Notes: a model not told the origin generated them from the sequence alone. 35,357 nucleotides of DNA from an uncultured Coriobacteriales bacterium (GCA_934646835.1 CAKUES010000019.1:1-35357), one strand, 5' to 3'. Positions 22,190 to 30,394 are shown, counted from the stretch's first letter. Numbers and translations: made by a program.

Positions 22190-22645
22190 CTACTCCTTGG
22201 CGAGGATGTACTTCTGGGTTGCCTGCGCGCAGACGGCGTCACCCTTGTAGGCAGTGACCTCTGCGGCGCACATGCGCTTGCCAGCGCGGGTGATGCTCGC
22301 CTCAAGGCGAACGGTGTCGCCGGGGAGCACCTGAGTGCGAAACTTCGCACCGTCGATGCCGACGAGGAAGCCGACGCTTCCGGCAAGCTCAGGGCTTGCG
22401 AGCAGACAACAGCTCGCTGCTTGGGCGAGCGCCTCCATGAGGATTACGCCCGGCAAGACGGGCTGGCCGGGGAAGTGGCCCTTGAAGATCTCGAGCTCGG
22501 GGTCGACGTCGAGCTCGGCGACGATGGAGACGTTGGGCTCGCATTCGACGATGCGGCTGACCCACAGGAAGGGATCGCGGTGGGGCAGCAGCTGCTTAAC
22601 GCCCTCTTGGCCGCAGGGAAAGCTGGGAATGGCGCTGTCGGTCAT
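22190..22645 (-). CDS. fabZ: 3-hydroxyacyl-ACP dehydratase FabZ
   Basis: A 151-residue hot-dog-fold enzyme that dehydrates 3-hydroxyacyl-ACP in the elongation cycle. The family opening LLPHRDPFLWVSRI is at 19-32 and the catalytic region GHFPGQPVLPGVILMEALAQ at 56-75, with catalytic His57 and Glu71. Length is typical. The ATG at 22645 follows AAAGGAG at 6 nt. Only 11 bp separate it from fabF; in streptococcal clusters accB would lie between these two. About 120 bp separate it from accDA. Confidence 0.95.
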   Translation of the reverse strand: MTDSAIPSFPCGQEGVKQLLPHRDPFLWVSRIVECEPNVSIVAELDVDPELEIFKGHFPGQPVLPGVILMEALAQAASCCLLASPELAGSVGFLVGIDGAKFRTQVLPGDTVRLEASITRAGKRMCAAEVTAYKGDAVCAQATQKYILAKE

Positions 22646-22656
22646 GATGCACTCCT

Positions 22657-23961
22657 TTACGCGATAAACGGGGAGATGGCGATGGAGGCGTTGTGGCCGC
22701 CAAAGCCAAAGGAGTTCGACAGGGCGACGAGCTGCGGCAGGTTCTCGCGCAGCTCAGTAGAGACATTGGCGGGTGCCTCGGGGTCGGGGGTGCTAAAGCC
22801 AACAGTCGGCGGCACGCAGCTCTTCGCAACGCTCAGAGCAGTGACGATGGCCTCGACGGCGCCCGCGCCGCCGAGCATATGGCCGGTCGCGCCCTTTATG
22901 GAGGTGACGGGGACCTTGCTTGCAAGCTCGTCGCCCACCAGGCGCTTGAGCGCAGCGGCCTCCATGGCATCGTTTGCATGGGTGGAGGTGCCGTGCGCGT
23001 TGACGTGGCCGAGCTCACTCGGCGTAAAGCCTGCCTCTGCGAGTGCCTGCGCCATGGCGCGGGCGGCTCCCTCGCCGCTGGGCTCAGGGGCGGTCATGTG
23101 GTAGCCGTCGCCCGTGGAGCCAAAGCCCGTGACCTCGGCGATGATGTTCGCGCCGCGTGCCAGGGCATGATCGAGGCTCTCGAGTACCAGTGCGCCGGCG
23201 CCTTCCGCGGGGACGAAGCCGCTGCGGTCGACGTCGAAGGGCTTGGAAGCGTCGAGCGGGTTTTCCGCCTTGGTGATCGCGCCGAGGTTGGCAAAGCCCG
23301 CGATAGCGATGGGGCTGATGGTCTCCTCGGTGCCACCGCACAGCGCCATGTCGGCATAACCGGTGCGGATCAGGCGGAAGGCCTCGCCCACGCAGTGCGT
23401 GCCGGTGGCGCAGGCGGTGACGATGTTGGTGCACTCACCGCGCAGGCCGTAGCGGATGGCGAGGTCGCCAGCTGCCATGTTGGAGATCATCGTGGGGATG
23501 AAGAGAGGGCTCACCTTGCGCGGGCCCTTCTCGATGAGGTTGGCGACTTCCTTCTCGAAGACGGCCAAACCGCCGATGCCGCTGCCAAAGACGCAGGCGA
23601 AGCGGGCAAGATCCTCGTTTTCGAGCTCGATGCCGGACTGCTTGAGCGCCTCGTCGGAGGCGACGATGGCGAGCTGCACGAAGCGAGCGTTGCGGCGTGC
23701 CTCCTTCTTGCTGAAGAACTCGAGCGGGTCGTAGCCGGGGATGAGGCCGGCGACATTGGCGTGTTGCTCGGCAAACTCCTCGGGAATCTCCGAGATGCAG
23801 CAGCGGCCGCTGGAGACGGCGTCCCACAGCGCGTCGACGCCGATGCCCGCAGGCGTGATGGCGCCGGTGCCGGTGATAACGACGCGGCGGGGTGCGGACT
23901 GAACCTTGGTGCGGGATGCGGCTGCCTCAGCGCAGCGCTCCTCGAAAGACTGGGTGCTCAT
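22657..23961 (-). CDS. fabF: 3-oxoacyl-ACP synthase II FabF
   Basis: A 434-residue condensing enzyme that extends acyl-ACP with malonyl-ACP. The catalytic triad is visible: C184 in VTACATGTHC, H323 in VNAHGTSTHANDAMEA and H361 in IKGATGHMLGGAGAVEA. It has about 20 more N-terminal residues than the usual ~412, before RRVVITGTGAITPAG. Since fabH is absent from this operon, initiation of synthesis must use a FabH encoded elsewhere, or decarboxylation of malonyl-ACP by FabF (inference). It lies 12 bp after fabG. ATG at 23961 has GAGGAG 5-6 nt upstream. Confidence 0.95.
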   Translation of the reverse strand: MSTQSFEERCAEAAASRTKVQSAPRRVVITGTGAITPAGIGVDALWDAVSSGRCCISEIPEEFAEQHANVAGLIPGYDPLEFFSKKEARRNARFVQLAIVASDEALKQSGIELENEDLARFACVFGSGIGGLAVFEKEVANLIEKGPRKVSPLFIPTMISNMAAGDLAIRYGLRGECTNIVTACATGTHCVGEAFRLIRTGYADMALCGGTEETISPIAIAGFANLGAITKAENPLDASKPFDVDRSGFVPAEGAGALVLESLDHALARGANIIAEVTGFGSTGDGYHMTAPEPSGEGAARAMAQALAEAGFTPSELGHVNAHGTSTHANDAMEAAALKRLVGDELASKVPVTSIKGATGHMLGGAGAVEAIVTALSVAKSCVPPTVGFSTPDPEAPANVSTELRENLPQLVALSNSFGFGGHNASIAISPFIA

Positions 23962-23973
23962 GGGGATGCTCCT

Positions 23974-24744
23974 CTACAATGCCATGCCGCCGTCGACGGC
24001 GACAACCTGACCGGTGATGTAGGCGGCCTGCTCGCTTGCGAGGAAGCCAACGATGCTGGCGACGTCTTCCGGCGTGCCCAGGCGTCGGGCGGCGATGCGC
24101 TCTGCGACAGCAGCGCGCTGGTCGTCGCTCAAAGCAGCCGTCATGTCGGTTGCGATGTAGCCGGGCGCCACGGCGTTGACGGCGATGTTCTTGCGCGCAA
24201 GCTCCTTGGCTGCGGACTTGGTCATGCCGATGATGCCCGCCTTGGAGGCGGCGTAGTTGACCTGACCGGCGTTGCCGGCGATGCCCACGACGCTCGAGAT
24301 GTTCACGATGCGGCCGTAGCGCTGGCGCACCATGAGGCTTGTGGCATGGCGGGTGCAGTTGAACGCGCCCTTGAGGTTGACCCTGATGACGTCGTCGAAG
24401 TCTGCCTCCTTCATGCGCATGAGCAGACCGTCGCGGGTGATGCCCGCGTTGTTGACGAGGACGTCGAGGCGGCCAAAGCGCGCCTTGGCAAAGGCGACGA
24501 GCTCCTCGGCGGCCGAGAAGTCGGAGACGTCTGCCTGCAAGGCGACGTGGTCGGCGGGGTTGATCGCGTTGAGCTCGGCGACGAGGGCTGCTGCTGCCTG
24601 TGCGCTGTGGGTGCCGGAGTGGTTGACGATGACGGTGCAGCCGCGCGCTGCGAGCTCGCGTGCGCAGGCCGCGCCGATGCCGCGGCTCGCGCCGGTCACG
24701 AGCGCTATGCGTTGCTCTGCCGCGCTATTGGTTTCCTGAGTCAT
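23974..24744 (-). CDS. fabG: 3-oxoacyl-ACP reductase FabG
   Basis: A 256-residue short-chain dehydrogenase that reduces 3-oxoacyl-ACP with NADPH. TGASRGIG is at 17-24, NNAGITRDGLLMRM around 98-111 and the catalytic residues are S140 (NISS), Y154 and K158 (NYAASK), all in place; GYIATDMT near the C-terminus fits FabG. The start is ATG at 24744, preceded by AAAGGAAG at 3-4 nt; an upstream in-frame ATG at 24816 would run into the repeat-bearing gap. The 186-bp gap to fabD holds two repeat elements, so the operon is interrupted by repeats here. Confidence 0.95.
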   Translation of the reverse strand: MTQETNSAAEQRIALVTGASRGIGAACARELAARGCTVIVNHSGTHSAQAAAALVAELNAINPADHVALQADVSDFSAAEELVAFAKARFGRLDVLVNNAGITRDGLLMRMKEADFDDVIRVNLKGAFNCTRHATSLMVRQRYGRIVNISSVVGIAGNAGQVNYAASKAGIIGMTKSAAKELARKNIAVNAVAPGYIATDMTAALSDDQRAAVAERIAARRLGTPEDVASIVGFLASEQAAYITGQVVAVDGGMAL

Positions 24745-24792
24745 GGGCTTCCTTTGGTAGTTGACGAGTGATGGTTGGCCTGGGGGTGGCGA

Positions 24793-24825
24793 TGACACAC
24801 TTTGTGCCAGTGACAATGTGTGTCA
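24793..24825. repeat. Hairpin repeat (TTGTRCCAGTGACAA family), second locus
   Basis: TGACACAC-t-TTGT, loop GCCAGTG, then ACAA-t-GTGTGTCA: a symmetrical stem with one T-T mismatch. The inner TTGTGCCAGTGACAA matches the core of the 78-nt hairpin at 19528-19605. Confidence 0.6.
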
Positions 24826-24841
24826 CGTGATTTCGGGGCTT

Positions 24842-24920
24842 GGGGAAACGCTGGTTGCTGCGTCCGGGGAGGCGCTGATTAATGCGAGGCTCATGGGGAG
24901 GGACTTTGGTCCCTCCCCAT
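24842..24920. repeat. CTAG-type palindromic element, copy g (degenerate)
   Basis: GGGGAAACGCTGGTT at the left, an internal GGCGCTGATTAATGCGAGG in inverted order, and the core hairpin ATGGGGAGGGAC-tttg-GTCCCTCCCCAT at 24893-24920. CTAG ends are lost. It sits inside the fab operon, between fabD and fabG. Confidence 0.65.
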
Positions 24921-24930
24921 GTCCCGTGCG

Positions 24931-25863
24931 TTACTCCGCGATTCCGAGATATGCCCTCAGTGCCTCTGCGCTGCCGAGGGCATGGCGCGTTGTCTTGCGA
25001 TCGCAGCGCTTGACGAGGTTGGCGAGCACGCTGCCGTAGCCGAGCTCGGCAAACTCCGTGGCACCGCCTGCGATCAGCTTGGCGATCGACTGCTCGAAGT
25101 GCACGGGGTTTGCGACCTGCCTCTCCATGCGCTCGGCAGCCTGCGCAGCGGTAAGCGGCTCGCCGTCGGTGTTGCAGAGCACGGGGCATGCCGGCTCGGC
25201 AAAGGTGAGTTCGCGCGCGGCCTTGCCGGTGGCTGCTGCGGCGGACGCCATCAGCGGAGTGTGGAAGCCGCCTGCTGTGTTGAGGCGCGCGACCTTACGC
25301 TCTCCGTGCTCGGCGGCCCAGGCGGCCTGCGCGCGCTCGATCGCGGCGGTGCTGCCGCTGATCACGACCTGGCCCGGACAGTTGTAGTTTGCCGGCAGCA
25401 AGATGTCGCCTTGCGCGCAGCTGGCGCACAGCTCGGCGGCGTCCTCGTGGCTTGCGCCCATGAGGGCTGCCATGGCTCCGTCTTGCTCGGCACATGCGGC
25501 GGCAATGCCTGTTGCGCGTGCTTTGAGCAGGGTGAATGTCTTCTTGACGCTCAGCATCCCGCTCAAGGCGAGTGCGCTGACCTGACCCAAGGAGAATCCG
25601 ACGATGGCCTCGGGCCTGTGCCCGCGAGCGGCGAGCTCGTGGCCGATGCCGACGCTGATGGCGACGGTCAGCGCCTGTGCGGCGAAGGGGTCGTTGATTT
25701 GCTCCTCGCTGCCGTTGCAGGCAAGCTCTGCCAGGTCGATGCCCAGGACGCTCGAGCCGATTGCGAAGACGTCCTTAACCTGCTCGAACTCGTCGCAGGC
25801 GAGCAGGTCGGCGCCCATGCCGGGCCTTTGCGCTCCTTGTCCGGAGCAAAGCCACACGGTCAT
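24931..25863 (-). CDS. fabD: Malonyl-CoA:ACP transacylase FabD
   Basis: A 310-residue acyltransferase that loads malonate from CoA onto ACP. The opening VWLCSGQGAQRPGMG (3-17) has the oxyanion-hole GQGAQ. The nucleophile Ser91 lies in GFSLGQVSALALSG, so the usual His of GHSLG is Phe; such changes occur in some FabD proteins. The second catalytic His is in GGFHTPLM near residue 200. The ATG overlaps nothing but directly follows the fabK stop (TAGATG), showing tight coupling. The stop is TAA and, unlike several neighbours, is not part of a repeat. Confidence 0.94.
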   Translation of the reverse strand: MTVWLCSGQGAQRPGMGADLLACDEFEQVKDVFAIGSSVLGIDLAELACNGSEEQINDPFAAQALTVAISVGIGHELAARGHRPEAIVGFSLGQVSALALSGMLSVKKTFTLLKARATGIAAACAEQDGAMAALMGASHEDAAELCASCAQGDILLPANYNCPGQVVISGSTAAIERAQAAWAAEHGERKVARLNTAGGFHTPLMASAAAATGKAARELTFAEPACPVLCNTDGEPLTAAQAAERMERQVANPVHFEQSIAKLIAGGATEFAELGYGSVLANLVKRCDRKTTRHALGSAEALRAYLGIAE

Positions 25864-26841
25864 CTAGCGCGCCTCCTTCCAGGCATGCTGGGCGTTTGCC
25901 TCGGCCATGGCTTGCAGGCTGCAGGCGCCCCAGCGGCCGGCCTCGTCCATCAGCTCGTCCATGATCTGCTGGCAGGGCTTCACCTCGTCGATGAGGCAGG
26001 CGATCTGGCCGGACATGAGGGAGCCGTTTGCGACATCGCCTTCGACGGCGCGGCGCAGGGAACCGGCAAGCTTCATCTCCTCGTCGCTCTCGCCCTTGAG
26101 GTCGGCGAGCTCCGCCTTGCGGGCTGCGCGTGCAAACGCGTTCTTGATCCCGCGCACGGGATGTCCTGCGATGCGGCCCGTGACGATGGTGTCGGAGTCC
26201 TTTGCCGCGACTACCTTGGCCTTGTAGTCCTCATGCACGGTGCACTCCGCGCTGGCGAGGAAGCGCGTGCCCATCTGCACGCCCTCCGCGCCCAATGCGA
26301 AGGCGGCGAGCATGCCGCGTCCGTCGGCGATGCCGCCGGCGGCGATGACGGGGATGGAGACGGCCTCGCAGACAGCGGGGACGAGCGCCATGGTCGTGAG
26401 CTCGCCGATGTGGCCGCCTGCCTCGCAGCCCTCTGCGATGATCGCGTCGGCGCCGCAGCGCTCCATGCGGCGGGCGAGCGCCGCGCTCGCGACGACGGGC
26501 AGGACCTTGATACCTGCTTCCTTCCACATCTGCATGTACTCGCTCGGGCTGCCGGCGCCGGTCGTGACGACCTCGACGCCGAGCTTCGCGACGAGCTCGG
26601 CGATCTGAGGTGCCTTGGGGCTCATCAGCATGATGTTCACGCCGACGGGCTTGTCGGTGAGCTTGCGGGCCTCGAGCACCTGACGCTCAACCCACTCGGG
26701 CGAGGCCGAGCCGGCGGCGATGATGCCCAGGCCGCCGGCGTTGCTCACGGCTGCGGCCAGCTGGGCGTCGGCCACCCAGGCCATGCCGCCCTGGATTATG
26801 GGGTGCTGGATTCCCAGCAGTTGCGTCATGCGGGTTTGCAT
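25864..26841 (-). CDS. fabK: Enoyl-ACP reductase II FabK
   Basis: A 325-residue FMN-dependent enoyl-ACP reductase of the nitronate monooxygenase fold, replacing FabI. The opening HPIIQGGMAWVADAQLAAAV (13-32), NAGGLGIIAAG, then EGCEAGGHIG (about 139-148) and PVIAAGGIADGRGM are typical of FabK. FabK in a fab operon is characteristic of streptococci, clostridia and related bacteria. It reduces enoyl-ACP with NAD(P)H and ends each elongation round. ATG at 26841 has AGGAG 6 nt upstream; an in-frame ATG four codons later is less well placed. It lies 27 bp after acpP. Confidence 0.95.
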   Translation of the reverse strand: MQTRMTQLLGIQHPIIQGGMAWVADAQLAAAVSNAGGLGIIAAGSASPEWVERQVLEARKLTDKPVGVNIMLMSPKAPQIAELVAKLGVEVVTTGAGSPSEYMQMWKEAGIKVLPVVASAALARRMERCGADAIIAEGCEAGGHIGELTTMALVPAVCEAVSIPVIAAGGIADGRGMLAAFALGAEGVQMGTRFLASAECTVHEDYKAKVVAAKDSDTIVTGRIAGHPVRGIKNAFARAARKAELADLKGESDEEMKLAGSLRRAVEGDVANGSLMSGQIACLIDEVKPCQQIMDELMDEAGRWGACSLQAMAEANAQHAWKEAR

Positions 26842-26868
26842 AGGTGCTCCTAGCCTTCGTCTCTGCTG

Positions 26869-27087
26869 TTACTGCTGGTCGATCTTCGCTGCCAGCTCGC
26901 CGACGGTCTTGATCTCCTCGAGGTCGGAGAGCTCGGTGTCGCACTCGTCCTCGAGTGCGCAGACGAGCTCGGTCATGTCCAGGGAGTCGATGTCGAGGGA
27001 CTCGAAGGTGGTCTCGGCGGCGACGGTCTCGGGGTCGATGTCGAGGTTGTCGTTGAGGACGGTGCGGATGATGTCGATTGCTGCCAT
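26869..27087 (-). CDS. acpP: Acyl carrier protein
   Basis: A 72-residue acidic protein that carries the growing acyl chain on phosphopantetheine. The attachment site is Ser35 in LDIDSLDMTEL, close to the usual D-S-L motif. Helix pattern and length fit ACP (normally 75-80 residues, so it is slightly short). ATG at 27087 has AAAGGAAA 6-7 nt upstream. It is the first structural gene after the regulator, with a 219-bp gap; in the streptococcal order this is where fabH lies. Confidence 0.95.
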   Translation of the reverse strand: MAAIDIIRTVLNDNLDIDPETVAAETTFESLDIDSLDMTELVCALEDECDTELSDLEEIKTVGELAAKIDQQ

Positions 27088-27306
27088 GGTTGTTTCCTTT
27101 CTGATGGTCTGTTTCTTAGTGCAGCGGCGGATGCTTGCGAGCTTGCAGCTGGCAAGCGGCATGCCGCAGCGTTGTATCCAAACGAGCAGGCGGGCGCAGA
27201 CGTGCAGGTTGCTTTGGCTTGAAAGCGCGCACGCAACCGGCCGCTCGTGTTGGGCGGTGGCTTGGGGGTCTTTGGTTTTGCGGATTGAGCGCGGGGGCTT
27301 ATCGCC
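27088..27306 (-). other. Gap between the regulator and acpP without a gene
   Basis: 219 bp with no convincing coding sequence. It contains small inverted repeats such as GCTTGCGAGC/GCTTGCAGC. By comparison with the streptococcal gene order it marks the place of a lost fabH, but I see no recognisable fabH remnant. Confidence 0.4.
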
Positions 27307-27798
27307 TTACTCGGCGGCTTCGTACTCCTCGTCGAAGAAGGCCTTGACGTTGCCGAGTGCCTTGACGAGCGCCTTCTCCTCTTCGACGGAGAGGCCTTCG
27401 AGGGCGCTTTCGACCATCTTGCGATGGAAGGCGTCATGCACGCGCACGGCCTTGCGGCCCGAGTTCGTCAGGCGCGCCAGCACTTGGCGGCGGTCCTGCT
27501 CGCTGCGTGTGCGGGTCAAGTAGTCCTTCTTCTCGAGCTTGCCCACAGACGCGTTGACGGTTGCCAGCGTGACGCCGAGCCTGGCGGCGATCGTCTTCAT
27601 CGGAACGCTGTCATGCAGCCCGATTGCGACCAAGGTGTGGATCTCTGCGATGGTGAGTCCCTTGAGAAGGCGATTGTTGAGGGACTTTTCCTCGATGCGC
27701 GTCACGGAGTTGAAGGTAGTGCTCAGCAGCTCGTTGAGAAGGGCCTTGTCCTGCGCGCTAAAGACCGCAGTCTGCTCTTCTGTGTGCTGTTCGCCCAT
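27307..27798 (-). CDS. MarR family regulator, FabT-like
   Basis: A 163-residue winged-helix regulator. The core LTIAEIHTLVAIGLHDSVPM ... LGVTLATVNASVGKLEKKDYL ... RSEQDRRQVLARLTNSG is the MarR helix-turn-helix plus wing. Its place at the head of the fab operon matches FabT, which in streptococci represses fatty acid genes when acyl-ACP is abundant. ATG at 27798 has GAGAGG about 7 nt upstream; a longer in-frame start would run across the promoter. A FabT-like palindrome sits 27-39 bp upstream, implying autoregulation. Whether its ligand is acyl-ACP is inference. Confidence 0.88.
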   Translation of the reverse strand: MGEQHTEEQTAVFSAQDKALLNELLSTTFNSVTRIEEKSLNNRLLKGLTIAEIHTLVAIGLHDSVPMKTIAARLGVTLATVNASVGKLEKKDYLTRTRSEQDRRQVLARLTNSGRKAVRVHDAFHRKMVESALEGLSVEEEKALVKALGNVKAFFDEEYEAAE

Positions 27799-27824
27799 CT
27801 CAAAACCTCTCGTCAATCGCCTTG

Positions 27825-27837
27825 TTCGATTCTCAAA
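27825..27837 (-). promoter_or_regulatory. Possible FabT-like operator
   Basis: On the minus strand TTTGAGAATCGAA, close to the known FabT box TTTGATTATCAAA with arms 4 of 5 complementary. It lies just downstream of a possible extended -10 (TGGTATCCT), so binding would cover the transcript start of the regulator gene. Confidence 0.4.
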
Positions 27838-27903
27838 GGATACCATTCGCGGCTTCTTCACCTTGATGCCAAAGCCCCAGCTCAATTCCAAAACCGGCCT
27901 TTG

Positions 27904-28758
27904 CTAGTCCTGCACGGTGATGCAGGCCATGCCCAAGGCGCCGGCCCCAAGGTGCGTGCCAACGGTTGCGCCGCAGATGCAAAGGCCTCCGTCGGCAAAG
28001 TCGACGCCGGAGTCCTTGAGCACACGCAGCAGGCTTTCGGCCTCTGCGGGGCTGTTGGCGTGTGCGATGCGCACGCGCTGGCGGCCGCGCTTTTCGGTGA
28101 GCTTTGCAAGCTCGCTTGCGTAGAGCTTACGTACGCCGCTCATACCGCGGACCTTGTCGAAGGCCCTGAGCACGCCGATCTCGTCGAAGGTCATCACCGG
28201 CTTGATGTTCAGCTTGGCTGCCGCCTCTGCCTCCTGGGGCTGCAGGCGCCCGCCCTTGAGGAGGTTTTCGAGGGTCTCGCACGCGATGTAGAACGTGGTC
28301 TGACCAATAAGCTCCTTGATCTGGCTTGCTGCATCAGCCAGGTTGACGTCTGCGTCTCGCATGCGAGCGGCTTCCTGGACGAGCAAGGCGCACTGGGCCG
28401 TTGCGCCTGCGCAGTCGACGACCTCGACGGGGAAGTTAACCTGGGAGGCTGCCAGCTGCGCGGAGCCGACGGTGCCGGAGAGCACATGGGCGATGTTGAT
28501 GCTCAACACGCCCTCGCCGTCCTTCTCCTGCGCCTTGCCAAAGGCGTCGATGAAGGCTGCGGGGGAGGGCTGGGCGCTCTTGGGCAGCTCGTCTGCTGCC
28601 TCCATGCGCTCATAGAATTCTGCAGAGGAGATCTCGAATTGGTCGAGGTAGTCCTTGCCGCCCACGCTGATGGTCAGCGGGACCATCGTGACGTTGAGTG
28701 CGGCAAGCTCTTCGAGGGACATGTCGCACGTTGAGTCGACAACGATTGCAAAGCTCAT
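27904..28758 (-). CDS. DegV family fatty-acid-binding protein (FakB-like)
   Basis: A 284-residue cytoplasmic DegV protein, beginning FAIVVDSTCDMSLEELAAL, with the D-S-T/S-C-D opening of the family, and IAHVLSGTVGSAQLAA around 97-112, where the S-G-T motif contacts the fatty acid carboxylate. It has the same orientation as the fab operon and lies 105 bp before the FabT-like gene. The pair suggests linked use of exogenous and self-made fatty acids. The start is ATG at 28758 with AAAGGAG 5 nt upstream; a much longer open frame upstream has no start signal and runs antiparallel to argH, so it is rejected. It differs strongly in sequence from the DegV protein at 17.9-18.7 kb. Confidence 0.9.
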   Translation of the reverse strand: MSFAIVVDSTCDMSLEELAALNVTMVPLTISVGGKDYLDQFEISSAEFYERMEAADELPKSAQPSPAAFIDAFGKAQEKDGEGVLSINIAHVLSGTVGSAQLAASQVNFPVEVVDCAGATAQCALLVQEAARMRDADVNLADAASQIKELIGQTTFYIACETLENLLKGGRLQPQEAEAAAKLNIKPVMTFDEIGVLRAFDKVRGMSGVRKLYASELAKLTEKRGRQRVRIAHANSPAEAESLLRVLKDSGVDFADGGLCICGATVGTHLGAGALGMACITVQD

Positions 28759-28808
28759 ACAGCTCCTTTCTCGATTACTGAAACCGAAGTGCTCAGCCTT
28801 CGATTTAA

Positions 28809-28821
28809 TTAGATTGTCTAA
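28809..28821. promoter_or_regulatory. Palindrome between degV and argH
   Basis: TTAGATTGTCTAA, arms of 5 bp with a 3-bp centre, lies in the AT-rich stretch 51 bp upstream of the degV start. This form is typical of a regulator site, but the regulator is unknown. Confidence 0.3.
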
Positions 28822-28926
28822 CAAAGTTTTCTCGAGTTGGGAGCATCGGCGTTTTCTGCGCAAAGTAATGTGGGCTGCAGGGGGTAGCATTTTTGGCGTG
28901 ACGATGCAAATCAGCAGCTCATATCG

Positions 28927-28932
28927 TATAAT
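28927..28932 (+). promoter_or_regulatory. -10 box of argH
   Basis: A consensus TATAAT lies 50 bp before the argH start; no good -35 hexamer is seen at the proper distance. Confidence 0.4.
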
Positions 28933-28981
28933 CTTGAAGATTGTGTCCACAAAGCATGTACCGACCTTAAGGAGGTTCCAT

Positions 28982-30394
28982 ATGTCAGAGAACGAAACCG
29001 GCAGCGACGCTCTGTGGGGAGGCCGCTTTGAGGACCATCCGTCCGACTTCACGCAGGTCTTCGGCGCTTCTCTGCCTGTAGACCAGCGCATGTGGGAGGC
29101 AGACATCGCGGGTTCCAAGGCCCATAGCGCCATGCTCGGCCGCCAGGGCATCATCCCGCAGGAGGACGTCGAGGCAATCCACAGGGGTCTTGACGATATC
29201 GCCAAGCAGATCGAGGACGACGAGTTCGTCTTCGACATCAACGACGAGGACATCCACATGTCCATCGAGCGCAACCTGACGGAGGCCATCGGCGCTGCGG
29301 GCGGCCGCCTGCACACGGGCCGCAGCCGCAACGACCAGGTCGCGACCGACACGCACCTGCACTGCAAGCAGCTTTCCCAGGGCCTCATGTACCTGGTCTT
29401 GGACCTGCGCCGCGCGCTGTTCGAGGTCGCAACCGATAACTTCGGCGTCGTCATGCCGGGCTACACCCACATGCAAAAGGCGCAGCCGGTTCTCTTCAGC
29501 CATCACATGCTGGCGTACTACTGGATGTTCACGCGTGACTTCGATCGTCTCAAGGCTGCGATGGATGCTTGCGACAACCTGCCGCTGGGCTCTGCCGCGC
29601 TGGCTGGAACTACCTTTCCGCTTGACCGCGGCTTCGTGGCCCAGCAGCTCGGCTTCTCCAAGATCTACCCCAATAGCATGGACGCCGTGTCTGACCGCGA
29701 TTTCCTGCTCGACCTCACCTACGCCTGCTCGACTGCGATGATGCACTTGAGCCGCCTGTCCGAGGAGATCATCTACTGGTCCTCCAACGAGTTCGGTTTC
29801 ATCCGCCTGAGCGATGCGTACTCCACGGGTTCGAGCATCATGCCGCAGAAGAAGAACCCTGACTTCGCAGAGCTCATCCGCGGCAAGGTCGGCCGCGTTT
29901 ACGGCGACCTCATGCAGCTGTTCACCACGCTCAAGGGTCTGCCGCTGTCCTACAACAAGGACATGCAGGAGGACAAGGAGGGCGTGTTCGACGCCGTCGA
30001 CACCCTGAGCGACTCCCTCATCGTCATGGCGGGCATGATCCGCACGATGACCGTCAACGCAGCCGCCATGCGCGCAGGTGCGCACGGCGGCTTCATGGCA
30101 GCGACGGATCTGGCGGACTACCTGGTCGGCAAGGGCATGCCCTTCCGCGATGCCCATGCAGTCGTCGGCCATCTGGTCCTCGAGTGCGAGAAGGCTGGCA
30201 AGACCCTGCAGGAGCTCACAGCAGCAGAGCTCGCGGCCGTCAACCCGCTGTTTGCGGAGGACGCCGTCAAGGCCGTCGACATCGACGAGGTCGTGCGCAA
30301 GCGCACTACCTATGGCGGTACCGGTCATGACAGCGTGAAGGTCCAGCTCGAGGAGGCCGCGGCGAAGCTTCGCGAGGATGCTGCAAGGCTGTAG
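28982..30394 (+). CDS. argH: Argininosuccinate lyase
   Basis: A 470-residue enzyme of the fumarase/aspartase superfamily that splits argininosuccinate into arginine and fumarate in the last step of arginine synthesis. The opening LWGGRF (11-16), HTGRSRNDQVATD (111-123), YTHMQKAQP and the signature GSSIMPQKKNPD (283-294, with the catalytic Ser) are present. Length is standard. ATG at 28982 has AAGGAGG 6 nt upstream; upstream in-frame sequence lacks signals. argG is not adjacent. The stop TAG is the start of a tandem pair of palindromic elements. Confidence 0.97.
   Translation: MSENETGSDALWGGRFEDHPSDFTQVFGASLPVDQRMWEADIAGSKAHSAMLGRQGIIPQEDVEAIHRGLDDIAKQIEDDEFVFDINDEDIHMSIERNLTEAIGAAGGRLHTGRSRNDQVATDTHLHCKQLSQGLMYLVLDLRRALFEVATDNFGVVMPGYTHMQKAQPVLFSHHMLAYYWMFTRDFDRLKAAMDACDNLPLGSAALAGTTFPLDRGFVAQQLGFSKIYPNSMDAVSDRDFLLDLTYACSTAMMHLSRLSEEIIYWSSNEFGFIRLSDAYSTGSSIMPQKKNPDFAELIRGKVGRVYGDLMQLFTTLKGLPLSYNKDMQEDKEGVFDAVDTLSDSLIVMAGMIRTMTVNAAAMRAGAHGGFMAATDLADYLVGKGMPFRDAHAVVGHLVLECEKAGKTLQELTAAELAAVNPLFAEDAVKAVDIDEVVRKRTTYGGTGHDSVKVQLEEAAAKLREDAARL

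Noticed and set aside
25583..25605. FabD with GFSLG in place of GHSLG as an inactive enzyme
   Set aside because: The nucleophile Ser, the GQGAQ motif and the second catalytic His are all present, and substitutions at this His occur in other FabD proteins.
28759..29454. Long N-terminal extension of the DegV protein to 516 residues
   Set aside because: It runs antiparallel to the start of argH and across the divergent promoter, and a strong AAAGGAG precedes the ATG at 28758, where the family's N-terminus begins.
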